Source: Halpernia humi (GTDB lineage: Bacteria; Bacteroidota; Bacteroidia; Flavobacteriales; Weeksellaceae). From it: a DNA stretch of 64,000 nt. Of the stretch, positions 1 to 8,032 are shown one piece after another (positions within the stretch are counted from its first letter, which is position 1; the number at the start of each line of letters is the position of its first letter). Where the stretch lies: NCBI RefSeq assembly GCF_900108025.1, contig NZ_FNUS01000005.1:216727-280726 (forward strand), in the 5' to 3' direction. The notes under the pieces were generated by a model. It made no database searches and was not told where the DNA came from. It saw only the letters and a program-made list of their open reading frames with translations. The position numbers were made by a program, and so were the translations under genes.

Positions 1-1200
1 CCTCCTAGTTTCGCCATAACCAATCAAACCATCATAGTTTCTACCAAAAGGTTTGTAATACAAAAATGCTTGATATAAATTTTCGGTCTGCCAAAAATTA
101 CCATTAATTTCACCTAAATTTAAGACACCAGAAGCATCTTTTGTTGCCAAAATATAATTATAAAATCCCTGTTTTAAATAAATTTTTGCAGTATATCTTT
201 TGTGTTCAGCATCATAAAACATTTGGCTATTTTTATCGGCCACGTAATCATTAAACTGTCCTAACACGTAAATTTCTTTATCTATTTTATCGGATTCAAG
301 ATTAAAGTAAACCCAAGAATAATCGGCTTCTTTATCGGCATCTCTTTCCGTTCCCAAGTCGCTTCGGCGGAAATAAAACGCGCCATTTACGTCGCCTTGG
401 TTTTGATAATTTAGTGGATACGCCCAAACCGGATACAAATAAGTTTGATTTTTTCCATCAATAAAATCTGTTCCTGAAACCATATCAAAAGCCTGATTGA
501 TGACTTTGTTATCAAAATAATAAAACTCATTATTGCCCGCAAAAGCCAAATTTAATTGTTGAAATAAAACCTTGCTACCCAAACTTGAACTCGGTTTTTG
601 GTTGAAAACACCATTTTCCCAATTGTTATTTTGAATGACATTTAAACTAATAGAATTCAAATTTGAAGACAAATCCGCACCGTTTGAAATGGCTTGAACT
701 TCAACCCTTTGATTTAATTTTGGATTGGATAAATCTTGAAACCGCGTGATATTTAAGGCCAAATTTACACCATTTTCCACCACACAAAATCTTTTGGTAA
801 ATAGTGGATTGGATGGCGAATCTTTGTAAACAACCAATTCAAAATTACCTGAAATTTTGGGCCGAATTTTATCATTTGGAAAAGTCAAAGTGTAATTGGT
901 ATAAGCTTGCGTGGTGTTAAAAGAATACTGAAATTGGTCGATTAAGCCATTCAAACTTCCTGTCGCAAATTCTGTAAAAAACAAATTATCGTCTTCCCAA
1001 TTTCTGTCAAAATGTTTGAATGTATATCTGTAAACTTGGCTGGAATTAGACAAATCATCGAACTTCAAAATCAGTTGATCATTAAAACCAATTACCGGCG
1101 TTTCATCGTTGGTTTTTGGGTTAAACAATTGAATGCTGTGAATATCTTGCGAAAAAAATAATGCCGCAAAAAAGAATAAAATAATTTGTAAAAACTTCAT
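1..1200 (-). CDS. Type IX secretion system Plug protein (DUF5103), 3' end cut by window edge
   Basis: The first 400 codons can be read leftward from an ATG at 1200 to the left edge with no stop, so the C-terminus lies outside the window. The protein begins with a lipophilic signal peptide (MKFLQIILFFFAALFFSQ). It continues as a soluble beta-rich protein with stretches such as FNDQLILKFDD, EADYSWVYFNL and YVLGQFNDY, which I recognise as the DUF5103 family. Members of that family include the periplasmic Plug that closes the outer-membrane SprA channel of the type IX secretion system. Only a few residues should be missing, because the family is usually a little over 400 residues long. A weak -7-like sequence, TATCTTCG, lies just upstream of the ATG. 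T9SS cargo is also present in the window (58205-58693). Confidence 0.8.
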   Translation of the reverse strand, partial: MKFLQIILFFFAALFFSQDIHSIQLFNPKTNDETPVIGFNDQLILKFDDLSNSSQVYRYTFKHFDRNWEDDNLFFTEFATGSLNGLIDQFQYSFNTTQAYTNYTLTFPNDKIRPKISGNFELVVYKDSPSNPLFTKRFCVVENGVNLALNITRFQDLSNPKLNQRVEVQAISNGADLSSNLNSISLNVIQNNNWENGVFNQKPSSSLGSKVLFQQLNLAFAGNNEFYYFDNKVINQAFDMVSGTDFIDGKNQTYLYPVWAYPLNYQNQGDVNGAFYFRRSDLGTERDADKEADYSWVYFNLESDKIDKEIYVLGQFNDYVADKNSQMFYDAEHKRYTAKIYLKQGFYNYILATKDASGVLNLGEINGNFWQTENLYQAFLYYKPFGRNYDGLIGYGETRR

Positions 1201-1286
1201 AAAACGAAGATAAGGAAAATTGATATGATGATGTGTCAATTTGAAAATTTACTAATTTGAAACTTCTTAAATTTGTAACAAAAAAA

Positions 1287-1925
1287 ATGCTCACAATAAA
1301 ATCTTTCACTTTCAATCCTTTTTCAGAAAACACTTACGTTGTTTACAACGAATTCAACAACGCATATATTATTGACCCTGGAAATTTTTCGCCGGCAGAA
1401 AATTTAACTTTAAAACAATTCGTCGCAGATAAGGAATTAAAAATTGTAAATATTTTATTAACTCATGCGCACATCGATCACGTTTTAGGTTTGCAATGGG
1501 CTTTTGATGAATATAAAGTGCCAGTAATGTTGCACGAAATCGAAAAAGAAATTTTAGACAGAAACCCGATTGATGCGATGCGTTTTGGCTTTCAATTTAA
1601 GGCTTTTGTGGGCGAAATTCTCTATTTAAAAGAAGGTGATATTTTAAAATTAGATGAAGATGAGTTAAAAATTTTGCATCTTCCTGGACATTCGCCAGGA
1701 CATATTGCTTTTTCTAATGAAGCGCAAAAACTCATCATTTCTGGCGATGTTTTATTTGAAGGAAGCATTGGCAGAACTGATTTATACAAAGGCGACCACG
1801 CGCAACTTTTAGAAAGTATTCGGATGAAAATGTTTAATCTTCACGCCGAAACGCAAGTTTACAACGGCCACGGAAATCCTACAAATATTGGGTTTGAAAG
1901 AGATTATAATCCGTTTTTTAAATAA
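1287..1925 (+). CDS. MBL-fold metallo-hydrolase (glyoxalase II-like)
   Basis: This is a 212-residue cytoplasmic metallo-beta-lactamase-fold hydrolase of the glyoxalase II-like group. The di-zinc ligand set is visible: THAHIDH with His60, His62, Asp64 and His65, then His135 in LPGHSPGH, Asp154 in ISGDV and His195 in YNGHGN. The substrate is probably a thioester or a similar small molecule, but it cannot be read from the sequence. I chose the ATG at 1287, which follows an A-rich stretch, because homologues usually begin close to this residue. A TTG 30 bases upstream would only add a non-conserved extension. The gene converges on the thioredoxin-like gene, with a repeat-rich spacer between them. 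Confidence 0.85.
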   Translation: MLTIKSFTFNPFSENTYVVYNEFNNAYIIDPGNFSPAENLTLKQFVADKELKIVNILLTHAHIDHVLGLQWAFDEYKVPVMLHEIEKEILDRNPIDAMRFGFQFKAFVGEILYLKEGDILKLDEDELKILHLPGHSPGHIAFSNEAQKLIISGDVLFEGSIGRTDLYKGDHAQLLESIRMKMFNLHAETQVYNGHGNPTNIGFERDYNPFFK

Positions 1926-1927
1926 AA

Positions 1928-2012
1928 AGATGTGAGATATGAGATGTGAGATGTGAGATGTGAGATGTGAGATTGTAATTGTCTCATATCTCAATTCTAA
2001 AATCTCACATCT
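1928..2012. repeat. Short tandem repeat with inverted arm between convergent genes
   Basis: The heptamer GATGTGA is repeated about five times at 1929-1972, with one variant copy. An inverted copy (ATCTCACATCT at 2002-2012) matches 1928-1938, and a second inverted match is CTCATATCTCA at 1983-1993. The segment can therefore fold into a long hairpin between two converging genes. It may help stop transcription, but it lacks the usual T-tract. It could also simply be a slippage-prone microsatellite. Confidence 0.6.
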
Positions 2013-2017
2013 AAAGT

Positions 2018-2578
2018 CTAATTTTTCCACTTAATATTACAACCCAAACTTGGTTTTTGTAGTTCTTCCTGTTTTTCACCTGCCAAAAGATTTTCGAAAG
2101 CGATAATTAAATCTTCTCCCGTTACTTCTTTGTGATTTCCCGGACGCGAATCGTCCATTTGTCCGCGGTAAATTAAATCTAATTTATCATCAAAAAAATA
2201 AAAATCTGGCGTGCAAGCCGCATCATACGCTTTTGCGACACTTTGGCTTTCATCATATAAATAAGGAAATTTAAAACCTTCAGAATCCCGAAATTCTACC
2301 ATATTTTCAGGGGAATCTTGTGGATATTTTTCAACATCATTAGAACTTATGCCAATAAATTCTATTCCTTTTGCGCCATAATCTTCATACAATTCCGCTA
2401 ACTGATCGATGACGTGCAAAACAAACGGACAATGGTTGCACATGAAAATTACCAAAGTTCCTTTTTCACCTTTTAAATCTTCTAGAGATTGAAGCGCATT
2501 ATTTTCACTCGGATTTGGCAGTTCGAAATATGGCGCTTTTGTACCGAGTTCAAGCATATTTGATTTTGTATCAGACAT
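2018..2578 (-). CDS. Thioredoxin-like / AhpC-TSA family protein
   Basis: This 186-residue protein has a thioredoxin fold of the redoxin/AhpC-TSA type. The active-site motif is CNHC (Cys47 and Cys50) in IFMCNHCPF, followed by an alpha helix and the later segment ACTPDFYFFD, which supplies the family's cis-proline. There is no signal peptide, so it is expected in the cytoplasm. Proteins of this form are widespread in Bacteroidota and are usually annotated only as thioredoxin family proteins. A reductase or peroxidase role is likely, but its partner is not known. It lies 55 bases downstream of miaA on the same strand and may share its transcript. Confidence 0.8.
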   Translation of the reverse strand: MSDTKSNMLELGTKAPYFELPNPSENNALQSLEDLKGEKGTLVIFMCNHCPFVLHVIDQLAELYEDYGAKGIEFIGISSNDVEKYPQDSPENMVEFRDSEGFKFPYLYDESQSVAKAYDAACTPDFYFFDDKLDLIYRGQMDDSRPGNHKEVTGEDLIIAFENLLAGEKQEELQKPSLGCNIKWKN

Positions 2579-2633
2579 AATTTTAATTTGAAAATGAGTT
2601 AATATGAAAATTTTAAACTTTGAATTTTAAACT

Positions 2634-3539
2634 CTAAAATTTTAAAATATTGAGCAAAGATAAGACTTCTTCCCAAGAATAATCATAATTCAAAAGATGT
2701 ACATTTTCTAATTTTTTATTCCAAGTGATTTGGCGTTTCGCATATCGGCGGCTGTTTTTTTTAATTTCTTCGATGGCAAAATCTAATTCCCAACTTCCTT
2801 CTAAATATTTGAAAAGTTCTGTATAACCAACGGTATGAAGTGGAACGAGATTTTTAAATGGTATTAAACTTTCTACTTCTTGCAGCAAGCCATTTTCTAT
2901 CATTAAATCTACACGTCGGTTTATTTTTTGATAGATTATTTCGCGCGGCGCTTCCAAATTTATTCTAAATACTTCAAAATCACGCTTAGATTTTTGCTCA
3001 CTAATATTTTCAGTATAAGTTTTCCCAGTTTGCCAGATGATATCAATCGCCCGCAAAAGCCTTCTTGGATTGTCTTTATCTACCAATTTAAAATAATCTG
3101 GATCTAAATTCTGCAATAAATTTTGTACATCTTCAAGCCCATTTTCTTGCCAAATTTTCAATAATTTTTCTTGATTTTCGGCGTTGGCTTCCGGCAAATC
3201 GTTCAATCCTTCTGCGACAGCTTTTTCATACATTCCGCTTCCGCCAACTAAAATTACCACATTTTTTTTACGAAAAATTTCATCTATTTTTTTTAAAGCA
3301 TCTATTTCATATTGACCGATAGAATAATAATCTTCTACCGATAAATTACCAATAAAATGGTGTTTCACTTCCTTCAATTCTTCATCTGACGGAACAGCCG
3401 TACCGATTTTCATCTCTTTGAAAAACTGACGAGAATCACAAGAAATAATTTCGGTTTCGAAATATTTTGCCAATTTAATCGCCAACGAAGTTTTGCCAAT
3501 TCCCGTAGAACCGATGATGGAGATTATTTTTTTAGCCAA
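2634..3539 (-). CDS. miaA: tRNA dimethylallyltransferase
   Basis: MiaA transfers a dimethylallyl group to N6 of A37 in tRNAs that read codons beginning with U. The 301-residue length is normal for the family. Visible features are the P-loop GSTGIGKT at residues 10-17, the DSR motif at 35-37 that contacts the tRNA, the segment NPRRLLRAIDI near residue 160, and the C-terminal KRQITWNKK motif. The start at 3539 places the P-loop the usual distance from the N-terminus. A Rho-independent-type hairpin lies just upstream, so miaA is probably transcribed from a promoter close to its start, but I see no clear -7 box there. Confidence 0.95.
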   Translation of the reverse strand: MAKKIISIIGSTGIGKTSLAIKLAKYFETEIISCDSRQFFKEMKIGTAVPSDEELKEVKHHFIGNLSVEDYYSIGQYEIDALKKIDEIFRKKNVVILVGGSGMYEKAVAEGLNDLPEANAENQEKLLKIWQENGLEDVQNLLQNLDPDYFKLVDKDNPRRLLRAIDIIWQTGKTYTENISEQKSKRDFEVFRINLEAPREIIYQKINRRVDLMIENGLLQEVESLIPFKNLVPLHTVGYTELFKYLEGSWELDFAIEEIKKNSRRYAKRQITWNKKLENVHLLNYDYSWEEVLSLLNILKF

Positions 3540-3571
3540 AATATTTTTTTTTCAAAATTAATTAATTTAAA

Positions 3572-3607
3572 CAAAAAAATCCCGAAAATTATTAGATTCT
3601 CGGGATT
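3572..3607 (-). terminator. Intrinsic terminator-like hairpin upstream of miaA
   Basis: The eight-base arms AATCCCGA (3578-3585) and TCGGGATT (3600-3607) form a stem with a 14-base loop. On the minus strand the stem is followed by a run of T (complement of 3573-3579). It is therefore placed to stop a leftward transcript that begins in the 3610-3760 region, where no long gene is present. The only ORF that fits is the 28-codon one at 3629-3715. Confidence 0.65.
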
Positions 3608-3628
3608 CTCAACTATTAATAAAATAAA

Positions 3629-3715
3629 CTATTGATAAAAACTACTGTCCAAATACAAAACGACAAAATAAAATAAATATTGTCTCAAAAAACCAAATCG
3701 ATAAAATTTCTTCAT
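3629..3715 (-). CDS. Possible 28-residue small protein
   Basis: An ATG at 3715 opens 28 codons ending in TAG. The predicted peptide starts MKKFYRFGFLRQYLF and is basic at the N-terminus, then strongly hydrophobic and aromatic, so it could sit in the membrane. Upstream of the ATG is a purine- and A-rich leader. Twenty-two bases after the stop is a hairpin followed by a T-tract on the same strand, giving a complete small transcription unit between two divergent genes. I do not recognise a family. It could instead be a small RNA, or a chance ORF in AT-rich DNA. Confidence 0.35.
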   Translation of the reverse strand: MKKFYRFGFLRQYLFYFVVLYLDSSFYQ

Positions 3716-3760
3716 TTATTTTTTTAATTAAATCCTTATCTTTAAGACTTAAATAATTAT

Positions 3761-5389
3761 ATGGATCTAAAATTTAATAAACGCGAAGATATCAACAAAC
3801 AAAAACTAGCAGAAATCAACTATTTGCTAAAGGAAATAAAAAAAGGCGGCGGTGAAAAACGCCTTCAAAAACAGCGCGATGAAGGAAAAATGACAGCAAG
3901 AGAGCGCATAGATTACCTTTTAGATGAAGGAAAAAATGCCATAGAAATTGCCGAATTTGCAGGATTTGAAATGTATGAAGAAGAAGGCGGTTGCCCTGCA
4001 GGCGGCGTAATCGTAAAAATGGGTTACGTTTCGGGTCGGCAATGTTTGGTTGTTGCAAATGATGCAACTGTAAAAGCCGGCGCTTGGTTTCCCATTACAG
4101 GTAAAAAAAATCTACGAGCACAAGAAATAGCAATGGAAAACCGCTTGCCAATTATTTATTTGGTGGATTCTGCAGGTGTTTTTTTACCCATGCAAGATGA
4201 AATTTTCCCCGATAAAGAACATTTTGGTAGAATTTTTAGAAATAATGCCAAAATGAGCGCGATGGGAATCGTCCAAATTTCTGCCGTGATGGGAAGTTGC
4301 GTTGCAGGTGGCGCGTACCTCCCAATTATGAGTGATGAAGCGATGATTGTAGATAAAACGGGTTCTATTTTCTTGGCAGGAAGTTATTTGGTAAAAGCTG
4401 CAATTGGCGAAACGATTGATAATGAAACTTTAGGAGGCGCAACAACGCACTGCGAAATTTCTGGCGTGACTGACTACAAAGCCAAAGATGATGCCGATGC
4501 ATTGGACAGGATTAAAAATATTATGAAATCTTTAGGCGATTATGAAAAAGCAGGGTTTGATAGAATTGAAAGCCAAGAACCAAAGGAAAATCCCGATAAT
4601 ATTTTCGGAATTATGCCTATTTTACGCAACGAGCAATACGATACTTTAGAAATTATAAAATGCTTAACCGATAATTCTGAATTTGAAGAATACAAAGCAG
4701 ATTACGGCAAAACCATTATTTGCGCCACAGCACGAATTGACGGTTGGAGCGTGGGAATTGTTGCCAACCAAAGAACTTTAGTAAAAAATGGAAAAGGAGA
4801 AATGCAATTTGGCGGCGTTATTTATTCCGATTCTGCGGACAAAGCGACGCGATTTATTGCCAACTGTAACCAACGAAAAATTCCTTTAATTTTCTTGCAA
4901 GATGTAACCGGTTTTATGGTCGGCTCCAAATCTGAACAAGGCGGAATTATAAAAGATGGTGCAAAAATGGTAAATGCCGTTGCAAATTCTGTAGTTCCAA
5001 AATTCACCATTATTACAGGAAATTCTTATGGCGCAGGAAATTACGCCATGTGCGGAAAAGCCTATGATCCAAGGTTGATTGTAGCGTGGCCTTGGGCAGA
5101 TTTAGCCGTGATGGGCGGAAGCCAAGCCGCAAAAGTTTTGGCGCAAATACAAGAATCTACTTTAAAAAAGACAGGAAAAGTTTTGACTGACGAAGATCGC
5201 AAAATATTATTAGACGAAATTTCTGCGCGTTATAAAAAACAAACCGAAGCCACTTACGCTGCTGCAAGAATTTGGACGGACGCTATTATCAATCCGATTG
5301 ATACCAGAAAATGGATTTCAATGGGCATTGAAGCGGCCAATCATTCGCCGATAACGGAAAAATTTAATTTGGGTGTGATTCAGGTGTAA
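3761..5389 (+). CDS. Acyl-CoA carboxylase, carboxyltransferase (beta) subunit
   Basis: This 542-residue protein is the carboxyltransferase subunit of a biotin-dependent acyl-CoA carboxylase and moves carboxyl from carboxybiotin to an acyl-CoA. Two crotonase-like halves are visible. The N-terminal half (about residues 30-290) has the glycine-rich SCVAGGAYLP, and the C-terminal half (about 300-540) has NSYGAGNYAMCGKAYDP. The length and the KMTARERI segment near the N-terminus match the propionyl-CoA and methylcrotonyl-CoA carboxylase group rather than AccD of fatty acid synthesis. The exact acyl-CoA cannot be told. No biotin-carrying alpha subunit lies next to it, so its partner must be encoded elsewhere. 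Confidence 0.9.
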   Translation: MDLKFNKREDINKQKLAEINYLLKEIKKGGGEKRLQKQRDEGKMTARERIDYLLDEGKNAIEIAEFAGFEMYEEEGGCPAGGVIVKMGYVSGRQCLVVANDATVKAGAWFPITGKKNLRAQEIAMENRLPIIYLVDSAGVFLPMQDEIFPDKEHFGRIFRNNAKMSAMGIVQISAVMGSCVAGGAYLPIMSDEAMIVDKTGSIFLAGSYLVKAAIGETIDNETLGGATTHCEISGVTDYKAKDDADALDRIKNIMKSLGDYEKAGFDRIESQEPKENPDNIFGIMPILRNEQYDTLEIIKCLTDNSEFEEYKADYGKTIICATARIDGWSVGIVANQRTLVKNGKGEMQFGGVIYSDSADKATRFIANCNQRKIPLIFLQDVTGFMVGSKSEQGGIIKDGAKMVNAVANSVVPKFTIITGNSYGAGNYAMCGKAYDPRLIVAWPWADLAVMGGSQAAKVLAQIQESTLKKTGKVLTDEDRKILLDEISARYKKQTEATYAAARIWTDAIINPIDTRKWISMGIEAANHSPITEKFNLGVIQV

Positions 5390-5646
5390 TTGAGTTTTTG
5401 AGTTTTTGAGTTGTAAAGTCGTTTAGTTGTGAAAAATCGGTGGTTTTTTCACTAAAATTTTATTGCGGTCTTTACAAAAAACGTTGGCTCGTCATTAGCC
5501 GAGATGAAATCTTTGCATGAAAAATTGAATTACTATTGCGAGCAGACCAACATAAAATTTTCAAATAGTTTTTTGATTTTTTCATTAAAATCGAAATATT
5601 ATTAATTTAAAGTTTCTTATTAAAAAATATTTTAAAGCAAAAACCT

Positions 5647-5654
5647 TATTTTTG
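5647..5654 (+). promoter_or_regulatory. Bacteroidota -7 element (TATTTTTG) for proC
   Basis: TATTTTTG fits the Bacteroidota TAnnTTTG -7 consensus exactly. It lies 17 bases before the proC ATG, which would give a short leader of about 10 bases. No TTG at the expected -33 position is visible. Confidence 0.5.
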
Positions 5655-5671
5655 ATTCAAATAAACCACAA

Positions 5672-6469
5672 ATGAATAGCGAAAAAGTAGCCATTATTGG
5701 TGCCGGAAATCTTGGAAAATCTATTATTCAAGGCTTAATAGACACGAAAACTTATCCTTTAGAAAATATTACGGCAACAAAACGAAACTTAAAAAATCTA
5801 GAGCACTTTGAGAAATTAGGCGTAAAAATTACTTCTGATAATTCGGCGGCGATAAAAGATGCAGAATTGATTATTGTTGCCTTAAAACCGCACAATATTC
5901 TGGGTGTTTTAGCAGAATTGGCACCCCATATTAATCCGGAAAAACATATTTTAGTTTCGTTAGCGACAGGTATTTCTATTAAACAAATTAGAGAAAGTAT
6001 TGGTAAAAATTTGCCAATTTACCGCGCCATGCCAAATACTGCGGCAGATGTGCAAGAATCTGTAACTTGCATTTGCAGTGAAGATTATAACATGGAAAGA
6101 AATGAAAAAGTAAAATCCTTTTTTAACGCGATTGGTTCTACCATACAGATTAATGAAGATTTAATGGAAGCCGCGACTGTAATTGGTGCGTGCGGAATTG
6201 CGTATGTTTTGCGATTTATTCGTGCGATGATCCAAGGTGGAATTGAGATTGGTTTTGATGCAAACACGGCCTCAAAAATCGTCACTCAAACGGTGAAAGG
6301 TGCTTCGGAATTATTAATCCAGCGGGAGCAACATCCGGAATATGAAATCGATAAAGTAACCACGCCAAAAGGTTGCACCATTGCAGGCCTAAATGAAATG
6401 GAACACAACGGTTTCAGTTCGGCATTAATAAAGGGAATTGTGACGTCTTATAAGAAAATTGAGAAATAA
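5672..6469 (+). CDS. proC: Pyrroline-5-carboxylate reductase
   Basis: ProC carries out the last step of proline synthesis, NAD(P)H-dependent reduction of pyrroline-5-carboxylate. The 265-residue length is typical. A Rossmann motif GAGNLG is at residues 10-15. The dimer-forming, substrate-binding C-terminal half has the expected AMPNTAADVQE segment, and the PKGCTIAGL signature near residue 232 is the family hallmark with its TxPGGxT-like core. The gene stands alone behind its own -7 box. The cassette-like region of hypothetical genes starts directly downstream. Confidence 0.93.
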   Translation: MNSEKVAIIGAGNLGKSIIQGLIDTKTYPLENITATKRNLKNLEHFEKLGVKITSDNSAAIKDAELIIVALKPHNILGVLAELAPHINPEKHILVSLATGISIKQIRESIGKNLPIYRAMPNTAADVQESVTCICSEDYNMERNEKVKSFFNAIGSTIQINEDLMEAATVIGACGIAYVLRFIRAMIQGGIEIGFDANTASKIVTQTVKGASELLIQREQHPEYEIDKVTTPKGCTIAGLNEMEHNGFSSALIKGIVTSYKKIEK

Positions 6470-6596
6470 TTTTAACTTGCGTAAAAAAAATTTTTGGTTG
6501 AGCATTTCTATTATTTCAAAGTTACCAAAATTGTAATCAATTGAATAATAAATTATTATGAAATTTTAAATTTGCAAAACTTGCATATATTTGAGA

Positions 6597-6606
6597 GTTA
6601 GCACCA
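6597..6606 (+). repeat. Left inverted-repeat arm of cassette 1
   Basis: GTTAGCACCA lies immediately before the start of the lipoprotein gene, and its exact 10-base reverse complement lies just after that gene at 7283-7292. The GTT at the edge matches the essential start of an integron attC core site. Confidence 0.75.
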
Positions 6607-6611
6607 ATTTT

Positions 6612-7277
6612 ATGAAACGACAACTAATAATCAACATAGGAATAATATTGACAGTGACAAGCTGTGCCGTATTCAATGCTGATTTACGATATAAACCGAA
6701 CTCAATAGACGAATATTATTTTCCATTATTAAGTGCGGAATTTACTAAACGACAGAATGACTGTATAGAGAAAAAGGAATTTCCTTGTAATTTTCCTGAA
6801 CCAAATGACACTTTAAGTGACTTTGTAAACCAGTGGTATTCCAAGCATTTAAAAAGTATGAAAGAACCTGTGCTCTACAAACTGCGAAATGAACACAAAA
6901 AAATAATTAGGTTTACACTTTTAGGAACTTGGTCAAATCCTATTTCATACAGAATAGAAAATAATAATGGACAAATTAAGGTGACATATAGTAAAACTAA
7001 AGGACTCGGTGGTTATGACGCTGGACGGACAATTAAACGCGAGCAGAAAATAATAAAATTAGAAACTTGGGAGAAAGTAATAGCGAAAATTGATAGTGTA
7101 AATTTTTGGAATATTGAAACTCACGACCCAAATATGATACTTGACGGGGAAGAATGGATTTTAGAAGTGTTAATTAATGAAAAATATCACTTTGTAACAC
7201 GAAATAGTCCAGAAAATTATGGTGGAAAAGAGTATGCCGAACTCTGTAAATTTGTGACAAATGCAATTAAAGAATAA
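6612..7277 (+). CDS. Hypothetical lipoprotein (cassette 1)
   Basis: I do not recognise a family. From the ATG at 6612 the 221-residue protein has a basic N-terminus, a hydrophobic stretch and a lipobox-like TVTSC, so it is probably exported and lipid-anchored. The rest is mixed alpha/beta with several Trp and Tyr residues (TWEKVIAKIDSVNFWN, GEEWILEVLI). A TTG at 6591 is in frame but sits upstream of and across the flanking repeat, so I reject it. The gene lies between exact 10-base inverted repeats and is followed by an attC-like palindrome, which suggests that it arrived as a mobile single-gene cassette. Confidence 0.7.
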   Translation: MKRQLIINIGIILTVTSCAVFNADLRYKPNSIDEYYFPLLSAEFTKRQNDCIEKKEFPCNFPEPNDTLSDFVNQWYSKHLKSMKEPVLYKLRNEHKKIIRFTLLGTWSNPISYRIENNNGQIKVTYSKTKGLGGYDAGRTIKREQKIIKLETWEKVIAKIDSVNFWNIETHDPNMILDGEEWILEVLINEKYHFVTRNSPENYGGKEYAELCKFVTNAIKE

Positions 7278-7282
7278 AAAAC

Positions 7283-7419
7283 TGGTGCTAACAGCCGTTT
7301 GGCAAGATTGCTAATTTTGTAGTAAATGCACGTTTACATTTCGCAAGAAATTTTATCTTTAACAGAAAGTAATTCGTTCTGAACTTCGTAACTGACGAGA
7401 AGCGGCGGAACTTTAGCTG
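7283..7419 (+). repeat. attC-like site 1 (between cassettes 1 and 2)
   Basis: The segment opens with TGGTGCTAAC, the reverse complement of the start of cassette 1, and closes with TTTAGCTG, the start of cassette 2. Its left arm (GCTAACAGCCGTTTGGCAAG, 7287-7306) and right arm (AGCGGCGGAAC, 7401-7411) resemble the arms of the second site at 7856-7991. The right arms are identical at 9 of 11 bases. The internal stem is weaker than in site 2. At about 137 bases it is long but within the range known for attC sites. Confidence 0.55.
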
Positions 7420-7421
7420 CC

Positions 7422-7841
7422 ATGCTTAACCAACGACCAGACACAACATATTTCAAAATGGACGAAAGGACAAAAGAGATTGTAAAACGCTTTAGCGACT
7501 CATGGACTGAGACAGAAAAGTTTTATGACGACCTTATTGCCAACTATCCAGGGTTTGAACGACTCAAACGCATTAGACAATTCATAGCGACTTTAAAACA
7601 AAATGGCGATGACAAACATTTTCGACTTGGAACATCAGTTCACATGTTACTTATTTCTCGTTCTGTCAACCACGGACTTCGTTTAGACCAAAAACATATA
7701 AAAATTGACGCTTTTGACAATAAGTATGAAGTAACCATGCGTGACGGTGACAAGGTTTATAGACAATATATAGTTGACAATTTAGACGACATTAGAGTAA
7801 CAAAACTTTTACGAACACTTAAAGACATACTCATTGACTAA
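7422..7841 (+). CDS. Hypothetical protein (cassette 2)
   Basis: I do not recognise a family. The 139-residue product is charged and soluble, with no signal peptide or membrane segment. An N-terminal helical half (RTKEIVKRFSDSWTETEKFY) is followed by a likely beta segment (KIDAFDNKYEVTMRDGDKVY) and a final helix. The ATG at 7422 lies right at the edge of the attC-like site. An in-frame ATG at 7458, preceded by an A-rich stretch, is an equally good start and would give 127 residues. The gene is bracketed by TTAGCTG (7413-7419) and CAGCTAA (7856-7862), its own inverted-repeat pair, which differs from those of its neighbours. Confidence 0.65.
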   Translation: MLNQRPDTTYFKMDERTKEIVKRFSDSWTETEKFYDDLIANYPGFERLKRIRQFIATLKQNGDDKHFRLGTSVHMLLISRSVNHGLRLDQKHIKIDAFDNKYEVTMRDGDKVYRQYIVDNLDDIRVTKLLRTLKDILID

Positions 7842-7855
7842 GACAGAAGAACAGA

Positions 7856-7991
7856 CAGCTAACAAAGGGTTTGCAAAAGCCGGGGTTTCGTGCCTCTATG
7901 ACAGTGAAGTGATAAATTCAAGTTTTGTGCATCTAATGAAGTTTAGTGTTGAAAAAACCCGCCTTCGCAAAGCGGCAAAACGTTATCTGCT
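7856..7991 (+). repeat. attC-like site 2 (between cassettes 2 and 3)
   Basis: The 136-base segment starts with CAGCTAAC, complementary to the start of cassette 2, and ends in GTTATCTGCT, the start of cassette 3. The internal arms TTTGCAAAAGCCGGGGTTT (7870-7888) and AAACCCGCCTTCGCAAA (7955-7971) pair along most of their length with one or two mismatches and a small bulge. This gives the long imperfect hairpin expected of an attC site. The terminal loop of about 65 bases carries no ORF. Confidence 0.65.
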
Positions 7992-8032
7992 ATCTTATAA
8001 AAATCTCGTGTAAATAATTGAATATTAAATAA

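Noticed and set aside
1926..2017. CRISPR-like repeats.
   Set aside because: The unit is 7 bases long with no spacers; it is a simple tandem repeat.
7422..7841. Cassette gene 2 as a toxin, antitoxin or immunity protein.
   Set aside because: Cassette arrays often carry such genes, but I see no recognised motif in the protein, so no function is assigned.
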